NCBI RefSeq assembly: GCF_016429155.1
Contig: NZ_JAELUC010000011.1
Span: 1-63,516, forward strand
Origin: Pedobacter sp. ASV12
Lineage (GTDB): Bacteria; Bacteroidota; Bacteroidia; Sphingobacteriales; Sphingobacteriaceae
Direction: 5' to 3'
Length of the DNA: 63,516 nt
Shown: piece by piece, positions 51,918 through 60,711 of the stretch
How the letters are laid out: each line of letters starts with the position of its first letter
Position numbering within the stretch: position 1 is the first letter of the stretch
Notes under the pieces: generated by a model
Seen by the model: only the letters and a program-made list of their open reading frames with translations
Told to the model about the DNA's origin: nothing
The model's database searches: none
Position numbers and translations under genes: made by a program

Positions 51918-53084
51918 TTATAACCAAATTAAAGGATGCCTAATTGGCAAATTCCGGATTATTTCTTCTACGGTTGGCTTTAAATCCAGCCTTTTCCATG
52001 TATTGAACCATGCCTGGTTTTTGTATTGGTTGGCACCAAAAACCAAAAACGGCTGTGCCACCGGCCAGTTTTCCCAAAACATGACATCAGGTTTTAGGGT
52101 CCATTTGCTTTTATCGGCTACGAAAGGATAGAGAAATTCTATTCCTTTTCTGATCGATTTGCCATCGGCAGTTTCAAATGCCCATAGGTTGTCTTTCGGG
52201 GTAGATAAAATCTGGCAAACCATGACCATGGCATCTAAATTAAATATCGAATAGCCATAGGCCTTGGTACGCTCCAATTCTAACGGGAAACTGCCATTAA
52301 CTGCCATTTGGTTGGGCAACAATACCGTTTTATAACGGCTACGCAGCGAATCGAGCATGGCCTGGTCGTTGCACAATTTGGCAAACGAAGCCACTTGCAT
52401 GGCCCAGCAGGTACTGTGGTTATTTTTCGAGTTTTTTTCGGCCTTTCCATTTTTGCTGGTGTTGAGCCAAAGGATATAATCGGCAAACCATTTTTTGATG
52501 GCAGCGGTTGTGGATGCATCAAATGCTTTGGCTTTTTCGAGCACCAGCATGCCTTGTGCTACTTCCATCAAATGAATGGTATCGATAATGCCCCAGCTGC
52601 GTCCGGTAGAAGATCCTTTTACCGCCTGCGCAAAAGACAGGTTAGGGTTCATTAACGTTTCCTGATCTACAAACCAGGCTTTTAGGTGTTTGAGGGCCTG
52701 TTGAGCATATTTCTCGTCACCAGTAATTTTATAGGCCGATGCCAAAGCCCCAATGATGGTGCTGAAACGGATCATGGCCTTGCGATGGGCTACAAAATTA
52801 TTCGGATTGGTTTCGCCATCGCGGTTAATGTAAGGCCCGTCCGGATTTTTCGGATTTGACCAAAAGTAATCGGCCTCCGAAAAGAAATCGTGTTTGCCAC
52901 CTGCACTTCTTGGCGAGCTTTCGGCGGTCACCGTCACGGGCTGTTGTTGCATAGCCCAAGCCGCTTCTTTGCGTACCTGCTCTTTTAACACAGCAGTTGC
53001 CTGTTGTGCTATGGAGGTTTTTTGGGCAAAAGTATTGATGGCCATCGCCACCAACACCACAAACAATAGGGATGATGTTCTCAT
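51918..53084 (-). CDS. Alginate-lyase-superfamily polysaccharide lyase, PL5/PL38-like
   Basis: 388 residues. Signal peptide MRTSSLLFVVLVAMAINTFA|QK, periplasmic. Alginate_lyase (PF05426) alpha/alpha toroid over about 60-360. It shows FFSEADYFWSNP...GPYINRDGETNP near the N-terminus (a PL38-like signature), the NNHS motif with Asn221-Asn222-His223, and a second motif ERTKAYGYSIFN (Tyr276/Tyr278), where PL5 enzymes place the catalytic Tyr. Known PL38 members act on glucuronan or mannuronan by beta-elimination. Here, followed by GH88, a beta-1,4-linked glucuronic-acid stretch is the best guess. It begins on the last base of the GH2 stop (TAATG), so translation is coupled. Confidence 0.82.
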   Translation of the reverse strand: MRTSSLLFVVLVAMAINTFAQKTSIAQQATAVLKEQVRKEAAWAMQQQPVTVTAESSPRSAGGKHDFFSEADYFWSNPKNPDGPYINRDGETNPNNFVAHRKAMIRFSTIIGALASAYKITGDEKYAQQALKHLKAWFVDQETLMNPNLSFAQAVKGSSTGRSWGIIDTIHLMEVAQGMLVLEKAKAFDASTTAAIKKWFADYILWLNTSKNGKAEKNSKNNHSTCWAMQVASFAKLCNDQAMLDSLRSRYKTVLLPNQMAVNGSFPLELERTKAYGYSIFNLDAMVMVCQILSTPKDNLWAFETADGKSIRKGIEFLYPFVADKSKWTLKPDVMFWENWPVAQPFLVFGANQYKNQAWFNTWKRLDLKPTVEEIIRNLPIRHPLIWL

Positions 53085-55549
53085 TAGTTTAAGTTTAAAA
53101 ATACGGTAGGCATGCCTTTCGACTGCACACTTACCACGCTTTTACCCTGATTGGTTTTTACCTTAATGATGGCTCGGCCATTGTACAGTTGCACTTTAGA
53201 TGAACCTGTAGATGTACCTTGATCCTTAATCAGTTCTCCATCGCCAACCAAGCTAAAAGCCACTTGGTTTACGGCATCAAGGCACAATACTTTTTGGGCA
53301 TCGAACAATTTGGCTTCCAAAGTAACTACGCCGTCTTTTTCGTCTATTTTTTCTAAAGTCATTTGTGCAGGCTTGCCCCATTTATCGGTTTGGTATTCTT
53401 GTACAATTTCGTCGGTTACCGTCGTTTTGCCTTTTTTAGCCACAACCTTGAAGGTATATTTGCCTTTGCCCATTGGTACGAGCCAACGCAAGCCAGCCGC
53501 CGGAAAGTCCTGGCTGTTTCTTTTCTTCAGGCCAAAGCTCTTGCCGTTTACAAAAAGTTCGGCTTCGTCGCAATTGGAGTAAACTTTCACCATCTTCTCC
53601 TCACCTTCGGTACCCCAACGTATCGGCCAAGTATGGCCATAAAGATGTACCATTGGCGTATTTGTCCAGTAGGATTGGAAAATATAAAAGGCTTCTTTCT
53701 TGGTAAAATCGCGTTCAATTACTCCTTTCTGGTTCACATAAGGAACCGGATTTTCGGGCCTGATCGGCGTAGAAAAATCCTTAAACGGCCAATAAGCCGT
53801 ACCGCTGAGCCAAGGCATGGTTTCCTGCTCTTTCAAGTGCCAGTCGATGAGGTTGGCTATATAGCTTTCGCTCCAATCGCCGTCTTTGCTTACGCGTGCT
53901 GCGCCACCATATAGCGATGCGTCGCCTGCGCGCTCGTCGGCACCACCGCCTTTTTTGATTTTGCTCAAGGCATTATCCGGGTTTTCTGAATGCCTGCGGG
54001 CATGGCTGTCGCCACCCCACTCTACATGCAAAAAGCGGTCAGATTTGTTAAACTCGTCTAACGAAACCTGTTTGTACTCGGTGTAGTCGCCACGGTACCA
54101 GCCTGCCCAGATTGACGGCGAATACACATCCACAATATCGCGACAAAAATCGCAACGGCGGATGGCGGTATTTCTTGAAGGATCTAATTTGTGCGACAAA
54201 TCATTCAGTTCCTTCATAAATGCCCTGATTTTTTGTTGGTCAAACTCGCTGAAATCGCCTGGCCAGTCATTTTCGTTGCCCAAGCCCCAAATGATGATCG
54301 ACGGGTGGTTGTAATGCTGCTCAATCATGTTGGTCAGCATTCTTTTGGCTTGTTGCTGATAAACCGGACCGCCCAAGCCGCCTCGGCACCAAGGAATTTC
54401 TTCCCAAACCAAAATACCCAGACTGTCGCACAGGTTCAACACGATTCGCGATTGCTGGTAATGCCCCAAACGAATAAAGTTAACGCCCATTTCTTTCATG
54501 AGCTTCATTTCGGTCGCGATCATGTCTTCGGTCATGGCGGCTCCTACACCCGCATGATCTTCGTGTCTGTGGGTACCGCGCAACAACAGGCGCTTACCGT
54601 TGAGCATAAAAGGTCCTTTCTTGACAAACTCAAAATTGCGGAAGCCCACTTTTTCGGTCATCACCGAGGTTTCGCCATTGGCTGTAATACTTAATTTGAT
54701 TTCATATTGCTGTGGCAGATCTGGCGACCACAATTTTGGCGATTTGAGGGAAGTTTCCCAGAGCAGTTCGTCGCCTTGAAATGTGGGCAAGGCCTTGCTC
54801 CAATCGCCCACAACTTTGCCATTCGGATCGGTTACGCTGATTTTAAACGTGGCCTCTTTTAGCATATCTGGGTTTAACAACCTTGCTTTTACGGTCAATT
54901 TGCCCATTGTTCCTTTGGCATCAACCGTGGCGTGTGCAAACAGTTTATCGGCACTGAGCTGTGGCGTATAAACGAGATTGAGGTAGCGGTAAAGGCCGCC
55001 ATACACATTAAAATCAGACAGATTAGAAGGTATCATTTCCAAATCGCGCGAATTGTTGCAACGGATAATAACAGGCACCTTGCCCTTAAACTGCCCCTTA
55101 AACAAAGGCGATTGCTTGAATTTTGCTACCGCATCGGTAATATCTGCCGTCCATTCGTCATAGCCGCCCACATGTTCGGCCACCTTGGTGGTATAAATAT
55201 AGACTTGCGTTTTCTGCCCGGCGCCTTCAAAATGCAATAAAGTCCTGCCTTTGGCATAAGGATTGGCTACCTCAATATGGGTACGGTACCAACCCGGGCC
55301 TTGGTAGTAATTTACATCGGGATCAACGGCATCGGTTGCGTTGAAACAGTGTGGCAGGCTTACTTTTTGCCAATAAGGCATTTCTTCGGGATTGCCCGTC
55401 TTTACTGGCCTCACGGCTTCCCAAACGCCTCCCAAGTCTTCTTTTACAAATTCCCAGTTGTTGTTGAGACGTTTGGAAGTTTGCGCCTGAAGCAACAAAC
55501 TTATTCCCAAGAGGTTAATTAAGAGTAAGGCAGCTGATTTTTTGAACAT
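53084..55549 (-). CDS. GH2 family exported beta-glycosidase
   Basis: 821 residues. Signal peptide ends LLLQA|QTS. GH2 sugar-binding domain (about 25-195), Ig-like domain (about 200-305), TIM barrel (about 310-650) with acid/base Glu426 (LGNENDW) and nucleophile Glu510 (LHVEWGGD), and C-terminal domain DUF4982-like (about 660-820). The nucleophile motif LHVEWGGDSHARR and the tail VNQKGVIERDF differ from E. coli LacZ and from GusA. GH2 members of this shape include galactosidases, mannosidases and glucuronidases. Specificity cannot be told, but a terminal beta-linked sugar on the uronic-acid glycan is expected. Three bases separate it from the GH18 stop. Confidence 0.9.
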   Translation of the reverse strand: MFKKSAALLLINLLGISLLLQAQTSKRLNNNWEFVKEDLGGVWEAVRPVKTGNPEEMPYWQKVSLPHCFNATDAVDPDVNYYQGPGWYRTHIEVANPYAKGRTLLHFEGAGQKTQVYIYTTKVAEHVGGYDEWTADITDAVAKFKQSPLFKGQFKGKVPVIIRCNNSRDLEMIPSNLSDFNVYGGLYRYLNLVYTPQLSADKLFAHATVDAKGTMGKLTVKARLLNPDMLKEATFKISVTDPNGKVVGDWSKALPTFQGDELLWETSLKSPKLWSPDLPQQYEIKLSITANGETSVMTEKVGFRNFEFVKKGPFMLNGKRLLLRGTHRHEDHAGVGAAMTEDMIATEMKLMKEMGVNFIRLGHYQQSRIVLNLCDSLGILVWEEIPWCRGGLGGPVYQQQAKRMLTNMIEQHYNHPSIIIWGLGNENDWPGDFSEFDQQKIRAFMKELNDLSHKLDPSRNTAIRRCDFCRDIVDVYSPSIWAGWYRGDYTEYKQVSLDEFNKSDRFLHVEWGGDSHARRHSENPDNALSKIKKGGGADERAGDASLYGGAARVSKDGDWSESYIANLIDWHLKEQETMPWLSGTAYWPFKDFSTPIRPENPVPYVNQKGVIERDFTKKEAFYIFQSYWTNTPMVHLYGHTWPIRWGTEGEEKMVKVYSNCDEAELFVNGKSFGLKKRNSQDFPAAGLRWLVPMGKGKYTFKVVAKKGKTTVTDEIVQEYQTDKWGKPAQMTLEKIDEKDGVVTLEAKLFDAQKVLCLDAVNQVAFSLVGDGELIKDQGTSTGSSKVQLYNGRAIIKVKTNQGKSVVSVQSKGMPTVFLNLN

Positions 55550-55552
55550 ATT

Positions 55553-56695
55553 TTAGTTGAAACTTTTGGTAATCTGATCTAACAAGTAGTTTTTGCGGTC
55601 TGAGCTGTACTCCCAAAACATGACGCCACCCAGTTTATTTTTGAGCACGTACTCGCATTTATGGGCCACCGACCATTCGTTATCGTAGGTAATGTACTGC
55701 TTGGTTTCGGCATTGAACAGGTATGGCGCTTTGGCATCCTCGTCTTTATATTCGACAAAGCCCTTTTTGTTGATAAGGCTGTCTTTCATAAAAGTATAGC
55801 CCCTGCCATAGCTGTTGCCCGAATCTAAAATGGTATCGCCCAGGCCTTTTTGCGCCGTTGGGCTCAACTTGAAGTTACGGCCATAAAAGGCAATACCCAT
55901 CACGATTTTTGATGCTGGAACACCAGCAGCTAGGTAAGCTTTGATAGCCTTATCGGCCGAGTTTTCTGCAGGCGAGGTTTTCGAATCGTATAGATTGGTG
56001 TGATGACCGGCCTGTTTCCACGAGTAATAATCGTAGGTCATGAGGTTGATGTAATCCAGGTATTTAGCGGCCTTGCCCATTTCGGTATTGTTCAGAAACG
56101 ATGGGAAGCCGCCCGTAGCCGTAGTCAGCAGTTTCTTTTTGCCGGTTTCTTTTTCCAATACATCCAGTTCTTTCCTAATCGCTTCAAACATCAAGGTAAA
56201 ATTTTGTTTGTCTTCCGGCCGGTACACATTGCCTTGCTCGCCTGGCATGCCTGGGTATTCCCAGTCGATGTCTACCCCATCCAATCTATATTTGCGAATA
56301 ATGTCGACTGCACTTGTGGCAAAACCTTTCCGAAGCGAATCGGTCAATACCGCGTTAGAGAAATTCTCGCTCCACGACCAGCCCCCGATCGAAATCAGGA
56401 TTTTCAGGGCTGGATTTTTCTGCTTCAGTGTATTTAAACGGGCAAAATTGGTGGTATCTGTTTTGAGGTTTTGCAGAAAAGCTTTGTTGTCTTTTACGTT
56501 CACAAAAGCATAATTGATGTGCGTGAGCTTCTCTGCCGCAATTTGGCTCGGATCTACCAAACCATTGAAACCGGTTACGTAGCCAATTACCACTGGCTTT
56601 GGTTTCCTTTCGGGCATTTTCATGGCTACCAACAAGGCTATGCCAATTAAAACGAAGAAAAGCTGATTGATTCTGTTGTTGATTACTGCTACCAT
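55553..56695 (-). CDS. GH18 chitinase-like enzyme, membrane-anchored
   Basis: 380 residues. N-terminal hydrophobic stretch (about 11-26, QLFFVLIGIALLVAM) acts as signal anchor, no lipobox. GH18 barrel (about 33-378): YAFVNV, SIGGWSWSE, the DGVDIDWEYP motif with catalytic Glu147 and its two supporting Asps (Asp142, Asp144 region), a MTYDYY-type segment (INLMTYDYYSW) and a chitinase insertion-like loop (GIAFYGRNFKL), which favours chitinase over endo-N-acetylglucosaminidase. It hydrolyses beta-1,4 bonds next to GlcNAc by substrate-assisted catalysis. Its presence in a uronic-acid PUL suggests a glycan with GlcNAc or a companion target. It is 3 bp upstream of the GH2 start and 2 bp after DUF5009. 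Confidence 0.93.
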   Translation of the reverse strand: MVAVINNRINQLFFVLIGIALLVAMKMPERKPKPVVIGYVTGFNGLVDPSQIAAEKLTHINYAFVNVKDNKAFLQNLKTDTTNFARLNTLKQKNPALKILISIGGWSWSENFSNAVLTDSLRKGFATSAVDIIRKYRLDGVDIDWEYPGMPGEQGNVYRPEDKQNFTLMFEAIRKELDVLEKETGKKKLLTTATGGFPSFLNNTEMGKAAKYLDYINLMTYDYYSWKQAGHHTNLYDSKTSPAENSADKAIKAYLAAGVPASKIVMGIAFYGRNFKLSPTAQKGLGDTILDSGNSYGRGYTFMKDSLINKKGFVEYKDEDAKAPYLFNAETKQYITYDNEWSVAHKCEYVLKNKLGGVMFWEYSSDRKNYLLDQITKSFN

Positions 56696-56697
56696 GG

Positions 56698-57873
56698 TTA
56701 AATTTTTAAACGGATATGTTTCTTTTCTAAAAAAGCTACGATACGGATAACTAAAAATGCGACAAAAAAAGACCTGATGATACCACCTATGCCGTTATTA
56801 AAATAATCGGGGTAATTGAAATCGATGAGGCTGAGCAAGGCATAAAGCAGGTATGGGATTAAATAACAAGTCAAGGTACTGGTTCCGGCCGGCTTAATAA
56901 AGCTGAACCAGTTCTTTTTGTCTTTTACATCGACCAGCCAAATAAGCAGTTCGAACATGAGCCAGGTGATGCCCATACAAATGAATACCCAAGCCGGAGT
57001 TGAATAGATTTTGGAAATGCCTCCTGCGTGTGGCCTAATGATTAAACCAAAGGCTATACAGGTTAGGCCGGCCAAAGCAAAAAGCAACCACAGCACATTG
57101 CTTTTTTCACGGCTTGCCAACCGCGAATACAGGGTTGAAGCCAAAGCTCCACCAAGCATCAGTGTAATGGACGAAGCATCGCCAATCATCCATAAGTCGA
57201 CATGGATCAAATCCATGTGGCTGGTTACGTTGATGAGCGAAAAGGCGATAAATACCGGCAATAGCACCAACAGTTTGCCCCGGGTAGCCACATAGGCAAC
57301 GGCAGCAAACAAGTAGGCCCAGCCAATAATACCCAATATGCCCCACCACGAAGGTTCCATCCCGCTAGGATGTTCATTACTGCCACCTTTATACAGGCAA
57401 GCCATTATGGCTACCGTAACAATACCCAATGCCGTGAGACCATATTTCCAGCCCTTGGCCAGTTTAGCTGGGTAATCGAGCCAAACAAGAAAGAAACCAA
57501 CGGTAAGGATAATCATATAAACCGGATAGCTTAGCAGCGCTGTATGGCCATTGTAATTTTCCATGTTCACGTGAAAAAAGCCCATGATGATCAAGGCGGC
57601 AGCTCTCAATATAATGTGGAAGAGAATGGCGATATACGAATCGCCTTTTTTGAGGCGTGCTTTGATGGCAAAAGGCAACGAAAGGCCTACGATAAACAAA
57701 AATGCAGGAAAAATAAGATCAGAAAAACCCATGCCATCGTAATCGGCTGCGGTATGCTCAATCCATTTCGGAATACGGCCTACCCCTGCCACATCGTTCA
57801 CAAAAATCATCAGGAACATGGTCATGGCCCTTAAAACATCGATAGAAAGAATGCGCTGTGGCAGTGGTTTCAT
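56698..57873 (-). CDS. DUF5009 / heparan-alpha-glucosaminide N-acetyltransferase-like membrane protein
   Basis: 391 residues, about 10-11 predicted transmembrane helices. The N-terminus RILSIDVLRAMTMFLMIFVND and the first loop with His40 (WIEHTAADYDGMGFSDLIFP) align with the signature of HGSNAT-like acyltransferases, where the corresponding His carries the acetyl group. Such proteins are often called NagX and are found beside GlcNAc and chitin genes in bacteria. It may move acetyl groups from cytoplasmic acetyl-CoA to periplasmic amino sugars, or act in an unknown way. It lies between GH2 and GH18, consistent with an amino sugar in the substrate. Starts 47 bp after the GH2 stop. Confidence 0.85.
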   Translation of the reverse strand: MKPLPQRILSIDVLRAMTMFLMIFVNDVAGVGRIPKWIEHTAADYDGMGFSDLIFPAFLFIVGLSLPFAIKARLKKGDSYIAILFHIILRAAALIIMGFFHVNMENYNGHTALLSYPVYMIILTVGFFLVWLDYPAKLAKGWKYGLTALGIVTVAIMACLYKGGSNEHPSGMEPSWWGILGIIGWAYLFAAVAYVATRGKLLVLLPVFIAFSLINVTSHMDLIHVDLWMIGDASSITLMLGGALASTLYSRLASREKSNVLWLLFALAGLTCIAFGLIIRPHAGGISKIYSTPAWVFICMGITWLMFELLIWLVDVKDKKNWFSFIKPAGTSTLTCYLIPYLLYALLSLIDFNYPDYFNNGIGGIIRSFFVAFLVIRIVAFLEKKHIRLKI

Positions 57874-57920
57874 GTTTGCTTATTTTTAAGTTGTCCGAAA
57901 AACGGCGTTACCCTTGAAAA

Positions 57921-60650
57921 TTAATCAATTCTTCTCACCTGCAAGGCATTGAGCACAGGTTTTCCCTTTACGCTTTTAAATATGATGCGTATGCCTTTAT
58001 TGTCGGCTACAATACAATCGAATTTTTTTTGAACGCTATTGGCTATACCATAGGTAGAGGCCAGATTCAGGTTTGCGATAACCTGTTTACCATTTAAATA
58101 GACGTCGAAAATACGCTGCTCGGGCACTTCCTTATTGGCCGATTTACTAGCCTCGATGAGGCTATCCAGGTTATACGGCAATACCGATTGGATGCCATTG
58201 CCCATCAGCTCGGCAAAGTGCAGCACCACTTCATATTTTCCTTTGGGCACGTCCAGCTGATAGCCGTCTAAACCCACTAATTGGGTTTGGTAAACCGGAT
58301 CATTAAAGGTACCACGGATATTTTTGTCGCTGCCATAAGCTTGACGACCGCTATTTTTGATTTTGAAAGGCTCGCCACCCAAACTGCCCCATGAGCCTGC
58401 TTTGTAGGCCTGGCTTGGCAACCAGATTTCTTTTTGCTGGAAATCGATAAACTGACGTGGACTGCCCAAGCAGATATTGATGGCCTTAAAAGCTAAATTC
58501 TGTTGCGCAAAAATATCAGGTTGCAGCACAAAATGGATCGAAGTTCTATCCTCTAGCTTTTTACCTTGATGCGTAGCGACAGCCCTGATTTCGTTGATTC
58601 CATTTTTAAAAGGCACTTCCCAATTGCTCAACCTGTCTTTAACGGCTTGTCGGCCCATGCTTTTGCCATTTACAAAGAGTGTTACGCTGTCGGTATTACT
58701 GATTACTTGCAAGGGCTGTACCAAAGTAGTGCCATTGGCAGGGGCAACCCCGCCCCTGATGGTCCACGAACCATCGCCAATTTTAAGGAAAGGTTGTTCG
58801 CTAAAATGTGCTTTGTACAGGTAATAGGTATTTTTAGGCTGTCTATCTAACGTCAATAGGCCTTTATTGTTGATGTGGGGCATGGTTTCGTCGCGGGTTT
58901 CCGAGCTGAAATCGGCCAGGTTCCAAGCCGCAGCACCAGCCACAAAAGGTCTGCCCATGATGGCATTAATGTAAATTTGGTGGTAAAGCATACCATATTC
59001 CAAGCTCTTGTCGAACCTAATGGGCGCAAAGGCATGGATGCGCGGATCTACATCGGCGCCATACTCGGTAATGATCATGGGCTTATCGGGTATTTGTTGG
59101 TGGATTTTATCCAAGTTCGGCCCAAAATCTTCCGATTTGCCCCCGTACCAGCCTTGGTATAAATTCCAACCTACAATCATCGGTATTTTAACCAAGCCGG
59201 CCTTGGTATAGCCGTTTACATCACCGTGGTTAGACATCATGGTGTAGCGCGTAGGATCGGTTGCGCGTGTAAGGTCTTCTAATTTTTGCGCCAAAACGGC
59301 AATATTATCGAGATACCGCTGCTTTCTTGGCTGATCGTTATTGAATTTCATGCGCAACAAAACTTCGTTCATGTAAGCCCAGATAATGATGCTGGGATGA
59401 TTGTAGTTTTGTTTGATCATTTCTACCTGCATGCTTTTGCAGTTGCGCGTAAAGGCTTCGGTTTCGGTAATTTCGTTTACAATCGGAATCTCGACCGAAG
59501 TTAAAATCCCCAAACGGTCGCAGGCATCAAGCACGGCCTGATCTTGTGGATAGTGGGCAACGCGCAGAAAATTGCCCCCCATGCTTTTGAGCAGTTCTAC
59601 ATCTTTAACCTGCAAGCTCGATGGTACGGCATTGCCCATGCCTGCAAAATCCTGGTGGCGACTAGCGCCTATTAATTTAACGGCTTTCCCGTTGAGCGAG
59701 AAACCTGCGTTGGCATCAAAACTAAAAAACCGGAGGCCTACGTTGGTCGTTACCTCGTCTGTAGGCCGCCCTGTTTTGGCATCAATGATACTGATAATAG
59801 TTTTGTAGAGATATGGGTTTTCCGGCGACCACAAATTAGGATTTTTCACCGAAAGAACTGGCAATGCAAACGAAAGGGTTTGTTTGGCATTGGCGACCAC
59901 GGCAATTTGGGTAGCCGCAATTTTCTTTCCGCTGGCATCAATCAAGGTGGCCAGCAGGTTTAAATTCTTTTGAACGGCAGTGGCATTACTAAGGCTTCCA
60001 TTGATGATAACTTCGGCTCCATGGGCCGATACCTTATCGGCATGCACATAAACGCCTTTGGTGGCATACTGATCGTCTTGAAAATGTACGGCATCAGTAA
60101 TCACAAGCGATACATTGCGGTACAAACCACCAAAAAAAGTAAAATCGGCAGTCAACGGCGCAATATTTTCATTGTAGGCATTGTCTACTTTTACCGCAAT
60201 TTCGTCTGTTCCGTTAAATTTGAGATTGGCTAAGGGAACTGTAAAGGCAGTATAACCGCCAAGGTGGCTGCCTATTTTTTTGCCGTTGAGGTAAACAGCG
60301 GTTTCTTGGTTGGCGCCTTCAAAATAAAGTGCCAATTTTTTGTTCTTCCATTCGGGTTTGAGGCTCAGTTTTTTCCTGTACCAGCCTATGCCACGGTAAT
60401 AGCCTGGCTCATCGTCCATGACATCAAAGGCATTCCAGGTGTGGGGCACGCTTACGGTTGTCCATTTCAGGTTGCCCCAATTGGCCGCTGTAGCTTGTCG
60501 GCTCGGGTCTTTGGCAAATGACCAGTTGGCATTCAGGCTAACGTATGGCCTGGTTTCTTTTTTGCTGGATTGGGCTTGGACAAAAACAGGAAGGCAACTT
60601 GCCAGCAAAAGGACTAAACAGTAAATTCTCGAACGGGTAGATTGAAGCAT
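57921..60650 (-). CDS. GH2 family exported beta-glycosidase with C-terminal malectin-like domain
   Basis: 909 residues. Signal peptide ends VFVQA|QSS. GH2 sugar-binding domain (about 35-190), Ig-like domain (about 195-310), TIM barrel (about 315-620) with acid/base Glu429 (MNEV) and nucleophile Glu529 (ITEYGADVD), an extra beta domain (about 625-700), then a malectin-like carbohydrate-binding domain (about 705-905; INICLGSPRQF, YEVVLHFAELMG, EQRIFDVYLNGKQV). The GWYGG and NNKGLLT motifs are near those of beta-galactosidase/glucuronidase subgroups, so specificity is open. Malectin domains in Bacteroidota GH2 enzymes probably aid substrate recognition. First gene after the susC/susD hairpin of PUL 2. 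Confidence 0.92.
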   Translation of the reverse strand: MLQSTRSRIYCLVLLLASCLPVFVQAQSSKKETRPYVSLNANWSFAKDPSRQATAANWGNLKWTTVSVPHTWNAFDVMDDEPGYYRGIGWYRKKLSLKPEWKNKKLALYFEGANQETAVYLNGKKIGSHLGGYTAFTVPLANLKFNGTDEIAVKVDNAYNENIAPLTADFTFFGGLYRNVSLVITDAVHFQDDQYATKGVYVHADKVSAHGAEVIINGSLSNATAVQKNLNLLATLIDASGKKIAATQIAVVANAKQTLSFALPVLSVKNPNLWSPENPYLYKTIISIIDAKTGRPTDEVTTNVGLRFFSFDANAGFSLNGKAVKLIGASRHQDFAGMGNAVPSSLQVKDVELLKSMGGNFLRVAHYPQDQAVLDACDRLGILTSVEIPIVNEITETEAFTRNCKSMQVEMIKQNYNHPSIIIWAYMNEVLLRMKFNNDQPRKQRYLDNIAVLAQKLEDLTRATDPTRYTMMSNHGDVNGYTKAGLVKIPMIVGWNLYQGWYGGKSEDFGPNLDKIHQQIPDKPMIITEYGADVDPRIHAFAPIRFDKSLEYGMLYHQIYINAIMGRPFVAGAAAWNLADFSSETRDETMPHINNKGLLTLDRQPKNTYYLYKAHFSEQPFLKIGDGSWTIRGGVAPANGTTLVQPLQVISNTDSVTLFVNGKSMGRQAVKDRLSNWEVPFKNGINEIRAVATHQGKKLEDRTSIHFVLQPDIFAQQNLAFKAINICLGSPRQFIDFQQKEIWLPSQAYKAGSWGSLGGEPFKIKNSGRQAYGSDKNIRGTFNDPVYQTQLVGLDGYQLDVPKGKYEVVLHFAELMGNGIQSVLPYNLDSLIEASKSANKEVPEQRIFDVYLNGKQVIANLNLASTYGIANSVQKKFDCIVADNKGIRIIFKSVKGKPVLNALQVRRID

Positions 60651-60668
60651 TATTGCAAATAAATATAG

Positions 60669-60704
60669 TTAGCGTTCCGGCCTATTGCTAGGCCAGAACG
60701 CTAA
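60669..60704 (-). terminator. Strong hairpin after SusD gene, likely attenuator within the PUL 2 operon
   Basis: TTAGCGTTC-x-GGCCTA pairs with TAGGCC-x-GAACGCTAA (15 bp, one internal mismatch, loop TTGC), sited between the SusD stop (60712) and the GH2 start (60650). The 3' side on the minus strand is moderately T-rich. It may reduce expression of downstream enzymes relative to SusCD. Confidence 0.7.
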
Positions 60705-60711
60705 GGGGCTA

